Positions 52,601 to 63,892 of a stretch of DNA of 64,000 nucleotides are shown here, piece after piece; position 1 is the stretch's first letter, and every line of letters starts with the position of its first letter. The DNA comes from Alentia gelatinosa (Eukaryota > Annelida > Polychaeta > Phyllodocida > Polynoidae). The translations under genes and the position numbers were made by a program. The notes under the pieces were generated by a model, which saw nothing but the letters and a program-made list of their open reading frames with translations, made no database searches and was not told where the DNA came from. The stretch is from assembly GCA_950022655.1 (NCBI GenBank), contig OX465581.1:26693300-26757299 (forward strand), given 5' to 3'.

Positions 52601-55600
52601 ATTAGAAGGTATTAGCAGACTTGTGAAAAAATGTAGGCTTGATAATCTAGTTAGGTCCATACTCTGAAGGTACACGGTACCAAGCTTAAAAAGATAAAAG
52701 ATGTAGTACTGCACCTATTGATGGCTTAATGTCCGTACAGATTTTAGTGTATCCGGGAACGGTGACGCAGGCTGCCCATAACCTGGTAATATCTTAACCG
52801 AGTGTCCACACGGTCATAAATAGTAGAGGTTTTCATTCCGAGAACCGATCCGGGAACAACCCCCCCCCCCCCCCCCCCCCACGCCCGAACTCCGCATAAG
52901 GACTGTTAGTTCTAGGCGACTCTCTAGAAAAAGCGTGATTTTCACCAGGTCGACTAGGGCAGACGGACCATAACGTGATAAACAATTTTGAAGATCATAG
53001 TAAACATGGAACTTTGGTTTCCTAGTCTGAGTAAAAATGCATCTCAATACATTTGAGCTGGATTTAAAAAAAATTGTGTTTTATGACGGTACATATCTAT
53101 ACATGTACCTATAATGTTAAAATCTCAATTTTGGATTATATTTATTAATTAACCACGGGAACACAGCCAATAATCTTTAGTTCAAGATTCTTCTTACGTA
53201 GGGTTGATAACAATTTGTTCTCGTTATGATACTTTATTTCAAAGATATTTGGAATGGTCAATGAATCATACTACTGCTAAGTTTTGAAATCCTAACTTCT
53301 ATTTTCAGAAAACCAGTTCTCAACCCTCAGCAATTACAGGTCACGCAACAATATGCACCACAACCAGTAAAAAAGTAAGTGCAATTGATATGAAATCATT
53401 TTGACACGCACAATTATATGTAAGGCTTTACTTAGTATGCCAAATTAATTTGGTTGCTTTTGTGTATTTTGTGTGTTGTGCCATGGCATACTATACTCCT
53501 AGGTTATTTAGAACGGAACGTATGTTAACATTAGTAGGAATGAACTTAACTACCGCCAAATCAGAAAATCAAGTTTAAAAAAAATCTGTAGTATATAGAT
53601 GGTTTATATATACAGATGATTTCAAGAGATTCACATTCGCTGGATGATAAATTCCGTAGAATTCCAGTAAGCATGTCGGTATGGGTCTTTTTTCTTTTCA
53701 CAAGATCAAATTGTGTTCGACAAAAAATCGCCGCTCTTCCACACAACAAGCGGTATTTTTTAAAAAACAAACACACTTATATGATAGTTACAATGAGGTT
53801 GTAACAGCATAACTGGTGCATTTTGCAAAATTGCCGATTGCAGTAAGTCAAACTTCCACAATAGTTAAACTATGATTTCACTGATTACCTATGAAGGTTT
53901 TTTTATCTTTGCTAGAGATTCCTGACGGAATGATTTACTTAACTATGCCATCTGTGAGGTTATGGAAAAGGTATCCCATGTAGATATACCGACATATAGC
54001 AGATTTCTTAAATTTGTCACTCTTTGGACGAAGTAATATTATGTCAAGTTTTTCTGCTGACAGTAATTCGGTTTGTACGATGCGATTTCGTGCCTGAAGC
54101 ATCTATACTATGTAGATTTCTTATGATTCCCATTAGAACATCTATCTTCAAAAGCTTTTTTCCCCAAAACTCGTTCTGAAAAACTTTCATAATATTTACA
54201 TTCACTATACTCTTATTAAACACCTGAATTAAAAATGATGATAGAAACTCATATTCTGATGTCATGAATTTTTCTATAGGAAGGCCCGGGTAAGTTCTGA
54301 AAAAGTCAAAGATGGGTCGGCCAAAAAAGAGAAAAACAATAACAAGAAAGACTCCAAGGAAAAGGCTTCTACTTCAGGCTCTACACCTAACGGAGCAAAG
54401 AAAATGAGGTAAGACGTGTTGCGTTACTTAATTTAGGTACATGTATTTGATTATAGTAAATGAAATAAGAAGGAAATATACATAAACAGGAAATAATGAC
54501 ACTTATGTTTAAAATTGCTGTGCACATGACAGTGCAGCAACAATTAAAAAGTTTTTTTATTGTCAAATGATGTCAACAAGGGCCCCAAATAGATATTATT
54601 GATAATACATTAGAAAGCCGTTTAATCCGTGAATTCCCAGACTACACTTCATAAACTTGACTAAGAAATAAACCCAAAGTGCCGATCTTACATTAATCAA
54701 GTTCAGAAAAGCGGCAATCGCCAAAGTTTGGTTGATAAATGGCAGATATTAGCCTGTCTATCAGTGTAAAAAAACATCTAGGTATCTGATTATAATACAT
54801 CTAAAACAGAGGTATATGATCTGTAAAAAAATAATACTGTATATGGTACCAGAGATGACGGCTTTCTACCTTTCCAAGGAAATCCACTCTTCTCATTTTC
54901 AGTATATGAATTGTTTATCCTTGTGGAAAAACAAAGATCAAATTATTCGAACCTCATTCATGCCAATAAATCCCCATTCCCTCTTCCAAGAATGTTTTGA
55001 TGAGGCTCTTTATTTTTCTAAAGCATTAAGTGTTTACTGAGAGTAGTAAAGCAAGTATCTGTAACAAACCATAGTAAACAAAGAACGGTGGATCTACTTT
55101 GAGCCTGGCTGGTGTATCATTTGGTGTGCCACAGGGATCGGTACTTAGCCCGCTTTTGTTCATTCTCTTTGTGAATGATAATGTGTATAGAAGTGACTGA
55201 ATGTTGTAGTATACAATATGCTGCTAATCTGGTCATTTACAACTCTGACATGGATGAGTTACAGGCTACCACGAAACTACAGTCATCTGTTACTAAAATT
55301 AGTGTATGGTGTAATTCAAATGCTTTAATCTTGATTTTGAAAAAAAAATCAATGACATGTTGGTATAGTACAAGGCCACACATAAAACGCCTACACCCAA
55401 TGAGTCTGATTTGCAATGGGCGGCAGCTACCACACTGTCAAAGCTAAAGGTATCTTGGAGTGCATTTACATGCAGCACTCACCCTACATGAACATATGAG
55501 GTCAATCATCAAGGCTGTAAGTGCAAAGTTATACAAATTCGAAAAGTTAAGAAACAGGGTAACAGCGGAAGTGGTCAGATTCATATATGTGAGTACCATC

Positions 55601-56003
55601 AGACCCATAACGGAATATGCTGGCTTCTTTTATGATAGAGCAAACGTGTCAGACACTGCTAAGCTTCAGCGATGGGAACAGATCAGCTCCATGAATCTTG
55701 TAAAATTGAGAAACTGGAGTTCAGACTCAAAAGGCTCATGAGTGTCTATTACAAGCTATTGCAAAATCTGGAAAATGTGGTATCAGGTAGGAATCAAATG
55801 AGAGGAGATAATAAGGTAAAATTATTAGAGTACGCTTCCAAAACTTGAGGGGTACAGATGCAGTCCAGCCGTGGCGAAAATATATGGAATAAACTGAGTA
55901 CAGAGACACAGAATGCCAGAACCAAGACTGCTTTCAAATCGCTAGCCCTTAAAGAACTCTCACAAATGTAATAATTAAGTACATTAACTAGGTTACTACC
56001 TGT

Positions 56004-56086
<83 letters not shown>

Positions 56087-56862
56087 ATATATATATACAT
56101 GTATATATATGTATGCATTGTACTGCACGGTTTGAGTGTTCATATTCCTTTTATTCATCCCTCTCATCCTTCCTTTTACTAAGTAATGTATATGACAGTG
56201 TTATGTAAGAATGGATTGTAATCTATTTTTCATGGAAGATCTGTTACTTAACAGAATGAAATAAAAGATTTAAAGAAAGTACCTTTTTTAAGGCGGTGAC
56301 AGCTTGCAATGGAGATCTTTTCATTAGTATAGGAAGGAGTATCAGCTACGATTAAACAATAATGCTTGGACAATATTCGCCTTTATTGAAGTACTATAAA
56401 TAACAGAAATATCCCTCTCCAAACTGCATAAAAAACAAACAAATAAATAGACCCAAAGAGACTGGATTATCAACTAAGTACAGGCACGACACCAACGCAC
56501 CCGCATTTTTGCCTCCCAAACCTGTATCCGGATAAAATATATTTAGGTTTCCGGGATAAATATACGTTTCATTACCATTATATTATTGTAGGATATTACA
56601 ACTGTGATCTATTTTCGTTTATCTTAGGGCACCTCGTTTGAAGAACATTGACCGGAGCAGCGGAACAAGCATGGAGGTGACTGTAGGGAACGTCACTGTT
56701 GTGATCACAGACTATAAGCCGAAGAAGGAGCGTAGCGCTTCCGTGGACACACAAAACAATAACTCCACAAATAACTCCACAGTCACCAGCCCTGTGCACA
56801 GTCCATCCACTGTTAAGGCCGAAGTCAACGGAGACACAGACTCGGAGGACCACCGTAGCTGA
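43662..56862 (+). CDS. RYBP: RING1/YY1-binding protein family (RYBP/YAF2), Polycomb PRC1 subunit
   Basis: Five coding exons (43662-43678, 45226-45348, 53309-53374, 54280-54408, 56628-56862) join in frame to 189 residues. An N-terminal RanBP2-type zinc finger has Cys 21, 24, 35 and 38 (WDCSVC…[11 protein letters not shown]). A Lys-rich middle follows ([14 protein letters not shown]), then the C-terminal RING1/CBX-binding segment from residue 112 ([13 protein letters not shown]…[16 protein letters not shown]), ending in a Ser/Thr/Asn-rich tail. Known role: subunit of noncanonical Polycomb repressive complex 1 that binds RING1 and, through the finger, ubiquitinated H2A; also binds YY1. Vertebrates have two paralogs, RYBP (228 aa) and YAF2 (180 aa). 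An invertebrate gene is the common ortholog, so the symbol is approximate. Introns are large and repeat-filled. All junction phases agree. Confidence 0.94.
43679..45225. other. RYBP/YAF2 intron 1
   Basis: No element recognised. The duplicated word GTAGTACTAG near 44252-44275 is minor. Confidence 0.5.
45226..45348 (+). CDS. RYBP: RYBP/YAF2 exon 2 (zinc finger)
   Basis: 123-nt exon after TTTCTTCTTTTCAAG, ending ACAAG|GTAAGT. Holds the complete zinc finger with its four cysteines. Confidence 0.95.
45349..46497. other. RYBP/YAF2 intron 2 (start), includes possible internal part of an LTR element
   Basis: 45349-45880 is unassigned. 45886-46497 is GC-richer with frames ([15 protein letters not shown]…) of unknown identity; because a PPT-like tract and LTR-like start follow, it may be the 3' internal region of an LTR retrotransposon. 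Confidence 0.35.
46498..47095 (+). mobile_element. candidate 3' LTR with polypurine tract
   Basis: A TAAGGGGGG purine tract precedes TGTAGTGGACCC at about 46510, the usual start of Gypsy-type LTRs. A TATATAAGAAGCC promoter-like motif follows at 46781. The right end is placed near GACACCACA (about 47095) without certainty. No matching 5' LTR or target duplication was identified. Confidence 0.4.
47615..48108. mobile_element. diverged pogo/Tigger-like MITE, partial copy
   Basis: The right end GGTAGGGTTCTACTG|TA matches the inverted end of the 50.7-kb copy. The internal GGCCCGGAACGAAGGGTGTCC and GTGGTTATACGGTG parallel 41520-41610. The left terminus is not found. Confidence 0.55.
48109..49497. 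other. RYBP/YAF2 intron 2, no element recognised
   Basis: Contains a G17 run at 48917-48933 and a G-rich patch near 49114. Otherwise unassigned. Confidence 0.5.
49498..49797. repeat. (CCCT)n tetranucleotide array, about 75 units
   Basis: 300 bp of CCCT/CTCC repeat without visible interruption. The opposite strand is (AGGG)n, able to form G-quadruplexes. Frames reading SLPP or GREG repeats across it are not genes. Lies in RYBP/YAF2 intron 2. Confidence 0.98.
49798..50726. other. RYBP/YAF2 intron 2, no element recognised
   Basis: No exon or repeat recognised. Confidence 0.5.
50727..50917. mobile_element. 191-bp pogo/Tigger-like MITE
   Basis: Ends CAGTAAAACCCCGCTTAAGG and, inward from the right, CAGTAGAACCCCGCCTCTGG, flanked by TA at 50725-50726 and 50918-50919. 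Subterminal CCCCTTAAGCGGG units as in the 41.5-kb copy. Confidence 0.85.
50918..53308. other. RYBP/YAF2 intron 2 (end)
   Basis: Contains (GT)n at 52174-52196, a C21 run at 52860-52880 and an exact TGACGTCA at 52120-52127. The frame at 51439-51678 has no recognised similarity. Confidence 0.5.
53309..53374 (+). CDS. RYBP: RYBP/YAF2 exon 3
   Basis: 66-nt exon after CTATTTTCAG, ending before GTAAGT. Codes [20 protein letters not shown], matching the conserved Q-rich segment after the zinc finger (QQVAQQYA in vertebrates). Confidence 0.92.
53375..54279. other. RYBP/YAF2 intron 3, no feature recognised
   Basis: AT-rich, no element recognised. Confidence 0.5.
54280..54408 (+). CDS. RYBP: RYBP/YAF2 exon 4 (lysine-rich)
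   Basis: 129-nt exon after TTTTCTATAG, ending ATGAG|GTAAGA. Lys/Ser/Asn-rich, low sequence conservation but the expected composition and phase. Confidence 0.9.
54409..55099. other. RYBP/YAF2 intron 4 (start)
   Basis: AT-rich, nothing recognised before the LINE. Confidence 0.5.
55100..55975 (+). pseudogene. non-LTR retrotransposon (CR1/jockey-like) reverse transcriptase, 3' portion
   Basis: [19 protein letters not shown] at about 55122 is the RT domain-4 motif. The catalytic YADD is degraded to YAAN (near 55216). Then come [16 protein letters not shown], the thumb-like helix region, and a C-terminal [19 protein letters not shown]. Several frameshifts and stops. 5'-truncated in RYBP/YAF2 intron 4. 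Confidence 0.85.
56006..56115. repeat. (AT)n microsatellite with ATGT interruptions
   Basis: About 73 bp of pure AT and a further patch with ACATGTAT, just downstream of the LINE coding end. Confidence 0.95.
56116..56627. other. RYBP/YAF2 intron 4 (end), LINE 3' tail
   Basis: A GAATGAAATAAAAGATTTAAAG end near 56255-56277 probably marks the LINE 3' terminus. The rest is unassigned. Confidence 0.45.
56628..56862 (+). CDS. RYBP: RYBP/YAF2 exon 5 (RING1/CBX-binding domain and tail)
   Basis: 235-nt coding part after CGTTTATCTTAG, ending at TGA 56860-56862. Contains the best-conserved segment of the protein, two beta-strands [15 protein letters not shown]. Confidence 0.95.
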
Positions 56863-57377
56863 AATCACTACCTCAGCAACTTGTGCAAACTAAACTCATA
56901 CACACACGAAACCTACATTATGGGCGTGGCGATCTCCGTGGTTCTTCTCCAGATTCATTACGTCTTTTTAAAAGAAAATTTAATCCTTGTGCGTAGCCAT
57001 AGCTAGACACAAGTTATTTTACCATGTGTTATTGTTCAGTCCACCATGAGACCGAGGTTTCCACGCCCTTCGCCAGACTAGTTGTCGGGGACGACACACG
57101 CACATACACACCGGCTATGGCAGGTGGACACCGGGATTAGTTGTCCTCTGGCACAAGGATTATTTATCCATCGACTGCTGGAGGATTCTGTGCCCGTGCA
57201 GGATCTCATCACCAAGCAGAGTCTTTGTTTTGTTCTCCTTCGAGGAGCCTCCTGCCCCCCACAGGAACATCACTATGGGTCTTGCATTGTGAAGTGTTAA
57301 GGAGGCATTGTTCAATTAAGGTGGAGCATCGAAGTTCTGCAAGGCAGTCACGCCTTGGTTTGGGGATCATATGGATG

Positions 57378-57383
57378 AAATAA
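57378..57383 (+). terminator. RYBP/YAF2 polyadenylation signal
   Basis: AATAAA about 515 bp after the stop codon, followed 18 bp later by a genomic A-run. Confidence 0.7.
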
Positions 57384-57399
57384 AACTGGAGTGTTTATT

Positions 57400-60300
57400 G
57401 TAAAAAAAAAAAGAGAAGGAAAATGTAATTAGATCTAGATTTAAAAGTATATTTTGAGGGGATATATATGATATTTACATTAAGGAACTCCCTAGATAAC
57501 AACAGACCATACTAAGATAGACTCCCCACCCCTGCTATCAAGTAATAAGCATGTATGTTGACTCTGATGTCATACACGGGTGACTGGAGAATGTAGACCG
57601 ATTATGATTCCCGAAATACAAGAAGCTGGAATAGGAAGACTAAATACTTTACATGATCAGATGCTTCACTGGGCGAGTGCCATGCATATCACTGCTTATC
57701 TTGATTTGTAAGCTACGCTCGTTGTGCTGTGGCGCTTTGCGTTCGTCGGTAGAAGAAATGCATACACACCAGAATGCATCCTCTGTGGAAGAGCTGGGAG
57801 ACTCCTTTTTGTGCAAGTGAATTATTCTCTTCGAAATAAGTCCTTCAGGGTTATAAAGGAAATAACACAAACCCTTCGTACACCAAAATTCCCTTTCTAA
57901 GATTGTATCCTCTCAAAGTATCTTCCACCCTCCTGCTGCCACTTTCATCATTCATAATCTGAGTCTCTTTTTAAGAACGTCCGATGGGTTTCCAGCCATC
58001 AAGTAGAACCCGCCCATTGCACACGTTATTACGTATTTGCACAAAATCCATCTTCAATAGCTAATTTTGAAGTAGTGTGTCGACTAAGAATTATTGTCAG
58101 TACTCCCCACAAGGTGAAAGACCAACCTTATTCATACAATGGCGCCATCTCGTGTGTAACAAATGTCACTTAGTCAATTTCGTATGCTCTGCAGTAGCAT
58201 CATCCTTCCTACCACTATTATAGTGACGCTCAGTGGTAGTCTTCGAAGGTTTGAGCTAAAAACTTTAGGCAACAGGGAATTGTGAGTGGTAGCATTGAAA
58301 TTATGAATAGATATTCATGTTACAATCTTGTCCTCAGGGTCATTACCGGACGTTTCGCACAAGATCAAACCAGGTACACGAAGATGTAGATGTAGACATT
58401 CATTGATACTTTGACGAGTAAAGTTGAATGGTGGCTTTTGAATGAGAAAATGTAAGTATAATCTAGTATACCATGAGGACTGTTTCCATGAAAAAGAATC
58501 ATTTTAATCTTCGATCAGTACATTTGGTGGTAGGTATTCCCCTAGATTGTCTGATGTTCAAGTGCACCTATTTATGATCGATCGCTGCGCTTCCTTCCCT
58601 GCCCTTCATAAAAGAAGAAACAACACTGAAACAATCCTCCAACCCCATATGTATGACACCAGTTATGTGGAACCATAATGTGCAAAGGATATGGATGTTT
58701 ATAAACAGAACCGTTACGTGTGTTTGACGAGTAAATGAACTCTAGTTTCTGTACGAAGATATCGTTGATGCTGCGCTTACGTGTATAGTCAATGGAACTT
58801 TTATTTCAATTCCAGTGTATTTGATTTATCAAAGTAGACTACGGACGAGACGACGCCCGCGGCAACCCTTAACCTTTGTACAACTGTTGGTGTGAAGTGA
58901 ATCTTGACTGTTACTCCATCGTGCATGTTGTCATAGTGTGTTGTTTAATTTCAATAGCTTGCATGATAACCAGCTTTATATTTGATAATTTTATTCATTG
59001 CCACTATTTGTATAAAGAACTGTGATGCGCGTGTGCATATTTCTTAGTGATAATTCATGTAGGTGCATTGGGAGTACGATACAAAACTACGATTTGCCTC
59101 GATCTACTCCAAACGCTATCTGACACTCAGAAGTCAATCCAAATGAGGAATGGAAGGCCGAAAAGTTACAGCAAAAACAAACGAATAGGAAATAGCCAGA
59201 AACCCTGAGGGAAAACAGAAAGTATCAAATTTACTCTCGCATGGATTGATAGTTTTAGGATTGTTCACTGTTTTTAACTGTCACGGTGGAGTGAACTTAA
59301 CTAACCAGACCATACAATCACACACGAATACTTTTAGTACAATATCATCAGCAACTAAATCCCTTCCCTATGCGCAATTCAAGTAGTTTACGAGCTTAAT
59401 CCTTGTGAACAAGCAGGTTTTTCTTTATTTAAACTCACCACACAGTGACACGATCTCAGTGCAAGGTCTAGCCGTCAGGCTTCAGTTAATGGCCGGAGTT
59501 TCTCTATAAAGTAAGAGGGGCCAGGTGTAACAGATACGGGAGATGAAGGTTTATTTAACGTGTACATGTTTGACACAAGACAGCGTGAATGAGAGAATAT
59601 ACTTTGTACTATTGTAATTGTAGGACAGCCGGTTTTAAGATTTTAATTTTTTAGCGATCCTGTACAGTACAATGTTAAGTGAAAAAGACGAGGTCGGAGG
59701 CAAGTACAGATAAACGTATACGTTCTTCACATAATTGGCATTGCTCACTGATATCGGTTAATTATATTTAATATTGATTGGATATGAAATTTACGTACAT
59801 ATTAATTCGATATATTGCCATGTTCTCGTATACCACTCGTACCAGATTATTTTATTCAGCTTAGCCATCAGTTTATGCTTTTGCCTGTAGGTACATTTGT
59901 AAAATGTATTCCTTGCGTAAAACCAGAGGAGGTCTTAAGCATTGTCAGGAGCGTTTATCTTGTAGTTGAACCATCTGGATAAAGATACCCCGCTAGGTGT
60001 GGTAGGACGTTGGTGATGGACATATTCTTATGTTAATGGGGTGGTTCAATTTCGAATCAAATTGTAGTTGACAGTTTTCACGTTGGTATACTCCCCTTTA
60101 CTGCAATAGCAACCTGACATTTTTGGAAACGTATCGAATATAGATTTATATTGTCTGATATGTGTCACTCTCATCTTAATGTTTCGGAATGGGTTAGAAG
60201 CTAGATTGAAGTGAATACTGACAGTTCTCAGAGACCCATTCTACAAAAATAAAATATATCTCAGGAAGATCAATCAGTTCAGTCCTCCTGCAGTTTACCA

Positions 60301-61186
60301 ATGCCGCTAATGCAGCATTACAGATTACAGTAATATCATCACATTCAGTGTATAGACAGTAATTCAAATTCAGGTACGCTAGCGCCACCCGTTAACCAGC
60401 GGAGGTAAAACGTCAAAACCTATTCCATGATAAGAACGTTTAGTCTATGAAAGGCGAATTTATCATCTGTGTGTAGTAGATGGAAAAATGAGTTTGTATA
60501 GGCGGTCTAGAGTCGAGTAACTAGACGCTCACAGCAGAGGTTGGGGAGTGAGTGGGCTCAGAATAAGAAGCAATTTAACTCAATTTTGTTAAGTACTACA
60601 TGTTTTCAGTACTGATCATTGCCTCATGTTTATATGTATGATTATCACCACAGTACGACCTCAATAAAACAGTAAAACGCCAGCTTTATAAGTGATTTTT
60701 TTCCATAAATTCAGAGATATCAGCTTTCCGTTTATTTCCTGGTCTCTGGGTTTTGCTAGTATACTACTTGACCATGTTAAAGATAAGTAGTGGATAAAAT
60801 AAGGATTTGGATATGTTGGAGTGTTTTAATAGACCTCACTGGCATCTCTGTCTAATACATATACTGAATTCCTACATTTTAAACTCGGAGTCTACAACGG
60901 AGAAATAGCGCTCACTGGGTACCAGCAGTGGCAAACTCGGTAAAAGCACTGCTTTTTCGGTCCCTTTTAAAGGCCAAATTTAAGAGGATTTTACGGATGC
61001 CCTTAAAGGTATTAGGAAATGTGTGTGACAGGTGATGTCTGTGGGAAATAACTTCTGGGTTGAGAAAATTTTAGGGAATTGTTCAGTGTCTTTATTTTAT
61101 TGCTTGTTGTTGGTCGGTGAGATATCAACAGATGTACGATGATCGCTGTTTACCTGTGCTCCTTAGGATGTTAAATACTGCTGGTA
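57400..61186. other. no gene or element recognised
   Basis: AT-rich intergenic sequence. All frames are short and without recognised domains. Short foldback-like patches may exist but were not resolved. Confidence 0.5.
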
Positions 61187-61680
61187 CCTGGCAAGTACCA
61201 TATGTCTGTTGATCAATCCAACGATCCTGCAACATCCAGAGGAGGTGTGAAGCGTAGCGCCCCCTATAGGCACCCAACTCATATATGCGATCGCAGCAGG
61301 GTTCAAGGCGCCACTTTCAAACCTGCCAGCAGAGGGGAAGGAGCTCTTGAGAAAGGACTGTGTGAAGCTTCCAAGCCATAGCCTATGAGAAATAACGTTG
61401 TATTCCACAAGACCAAACAGGCATAAAACATGGAGCTCTATTGAGCTCTATTGTGATTTGGAGTACATTAGATATCACTCTATCAATATCTGAAAAGAAT
61501 TTTGATAGAGCTCTAACAATTTGTATGTAGTAGCTGTTACTAGTTAGCCTATTTTAGTATAGGAATCCGCATTCAGCTGTCATTTGAGACCATGCCAAAA
61601 CGATAGGGGGCGCTACGCTTCACACCTCCTCTGTGCAACATCATAGACTTCAGTTCAAATGTCACCTTAACCATGGTAAG
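61187..61680 (+). repeat. repeat copy interrupted by the Mutator-like element
   Basis: The left flank (CTGCTGGTACCTGGCAAGTA…) and right flank (AACATCATAGACTT…AGGTCAAAT-like) resemble the uninterrupted sequence at 62606-62680 (CTGCTGGTACCAGGCGAGAA…AACATCATAGACTT). So the DNA element inserted into an existing repeat. Confidence 0.6.
61237..61633. mobile_element. 397-bp nonautonomous Mutator-like element
   Basis: 31-bp perfect terminal inverted repeats (CAGAGGAGGTGTGAAGCGTA… and complement) flanked by identical 9-bp direct repeats TGCAACATC at 61228-61236 and 61634-61642. A 9-bp duplication is the hallmark of Mutator/MULE insertion. No transposase frame. Confidence 0.85.
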
Positions 61681-61936
61681 TCGCATTTAACCTGTAAGTC
61701 TACTTCATGTTATTGCTCGGTCAGAGGTCAATGGAGATGTGGTACTAGCAGTTGTTTCCTCACAGTAAAAACCACTTGGCAGTGACTCACTTTGATCCGG
61801 TTTAAAAAAACCCAAAAAACAGGAGGATTATATGATTTGAGAAGCAAGATCATCGGAAGTCTGAACACATGGGTTTTGCCCAACATTTACAAGTTTTGAT
61901 TTGGCCTGTATCAATCAGGTCAAGCAGCTCACCAAC

Positions 61937-63892
61937 ATGGCAGATGAGCATGGGGACAGGGTGAAAGGAAAATGTTCACCACTAAAGATCAGTGCTGAAA
62001 AGCCAAAATCTCCCTCGAGAGAGATGTCGAGTGCAGTGTCACACCAGTGTCACACCAGTCAGAACTGACTGTCCAGGGCCTAACTATGGTACAAATGGAC
62101 AAATTCCGAGAAATGATGGCCACTTTTCTCAATGAGAGGGAAAAACAGCATGAGATCATGTGGCCCTGCTGCTGGTGTGGAGAGCAATAACCAATCTGTT
62201 CACCCTCTTTGTCGTCTTGCCTCCACGTGGTGCAGACTGGATGCACACAAGCATAACAAACGTGACCGGGGTGGGGAGTTAGCTCAGTGGTAAAGAGCAC
62301 TGGACTTTGTTGATTCAAGTACCACTGCAGCCACTTTTCTCTTTCACCCCCAGCAGTGGTAGATTTACTGCTAGATCAAAGGTCAATCCTTCTCATACCA
62401 TGTCTATGTGGTATAGGAAGTAAAAAAACTCACCTCTGTAAACGTTTAGGAGTGAGATTTCTACCTACATTCATCTCATCTCATCTAGATTCAGTCAAAC
62501 CCAAAGTAAGTCTAATTGAACAAATTGGAAGACTGTTGCTTCCCTGCTCTTTGTTATTGCTTATGTTGCTCTGTTTGGGTCACTTGTGCCCCTTTGTGCC
62601 CAAAACTGCTGGTACCAGGCGAGAACCACATGTAACATCATAGACTTATAGGTCAAATATCCCCTTTTACCGAGGTGAGTCTTTTCATGCTTGTTTGGCC
62701 CTTTTCATTAACGTTGAAAGGGGTTTTAGTTTGAGATGTAAGAGGGTGTCTAAGCCCTTGCTGCTCACGGTGCAGTGGAAGCAAGCATGGAGGACCTTGG
62801 GGGCTCAGGTCCCCTGCCTCCACGGGGAGGAGCAGATGGCGGCGGCTCCCCCTCCCTTTGAGGCACTGGCCCTGGGATGGAGCTACTGTAAATGGCGACA
62901 AGTTTGTGGCTCATGGATTGGGGTTGGCGAGGCAGGTGGGTAACCTGGACGACCATGCCGCCCCCTTTCTCCAGGAGGTGCCAAACTTTACCCGGCGGGA
63001 GGAAAAGTGGGCTCCAGCTCATGTGTGCAATGGAGGAGGGCACCCATGAGGAGACAGAGATGTCGACCCGCCCTGGCTGTCCAGATAAACAAGAAAAGGA
63101 ATCTCTCCAGGACCCCCGCACTATCCCCTAATCCTTGATCCTATTGGCCCAGGAGAAACAGGCCTGGGGTACCTTTGAATTGCCTGGCAGAGGTGGAGGC
63201 AGCCCGGACCTCAGGAGCACTGCAGCCATCGCCTCCAAACCGATAGTGACACAGGACGTGCATAGAGGTTTCTGACAGGAACGAACGCCAGCACCCCTGG
63301 GGGTTTCGCTCGGATAAGGGCAGACTTGTTCCAGAGATTCCAGCTGAGGAATCATAGTGAAACCTATTAAGGCCCTTCTCCAGACAAAGGAGCGCGACCA
63401 TGAGAAGGGCCTCTAGCTGTTCAGGGAAGAGGTGTGGCTGTTAAATCGCCTAGCCTATCTGGAGGCATATGTGGTCATCATAGACTCCATGTGTAGGAAT
63501 AGGTTTGCGGAGGGGTTATGGGCCCTCGAGGCAGAAGCTTTCCTGAAGTCCGATTGGGAGGCTCAGTGTAAGGTCCAGATTACTGGGGGGTACCGTGGCC
63601 GAGGATATGAAGCTACTCAAGGAGGAACTCGCCTTGTTGTGCTGGAACTTGTGAACCCACCCAGGAGGCGTTGTTATCGAGCTCGGACTGCCCCCAAAAA
63701 GAGCAAGCCAGGCATAGGGCCTCGGCGGAGATGGCTCCCAAGGTCCCTACAGTCCTGGCCCCGGAAATTTAGAAGGGTCCTTCGTTTGTGGCAGAGTGAG
63801 AGTCGGCTGAACTATGAGCCAGATGCAGGGTATGGTCCAAGGGTGCCGGGAACCTGGAATGCAGGTTGAGGGACGCATCTAGGGTTAGCCAA
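61937..63892 (+). pseudogene. Gypsy-type retrotransposon gag region, degenerate
   Basis: ATG at 61937 opens MADEHGDRVKGKCSPL and ISAEKPKSPSREMS. After a frame change, MDKFREMMATFLNEREK follows, resembling the N-terminal Gag leader of invertebrate Gypsy elements. A SINE interrupts it at 62262-62530. Later frames include RNRFAEGLWALEAEAFLKSD (63498-63557), capsid-like. Multiple stops and frame changes. Confidence 0.5.
62262..62530 (+). mobile_element. tRNA-derived SINE inserted in the Gypsy remnant
   Basis: GACCGGGGTGGGGAGTTAGC then CAGTGGTAAAGAGCACTGGA (A-box-like), a GATTCAAGTACC B-box-like stretch, CACCCCCAGCAGTGGTAGAT, and the tail AAGTCTAATTGAACAAATTG. Same family as 12559-12874. Confidence 0.85.

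Noticed and set aside
62262..62345. A tRNA gene
   Set aside because: A-box and B-box-like sequences are present, but no cloverleaf closes and the same head is followed by the SINE body and tail in another copy.
62695..63401. Several frames on both strands
   Set aside because: They lie in the degenerate Gypsy region, conflict with each other and show no intact domain.
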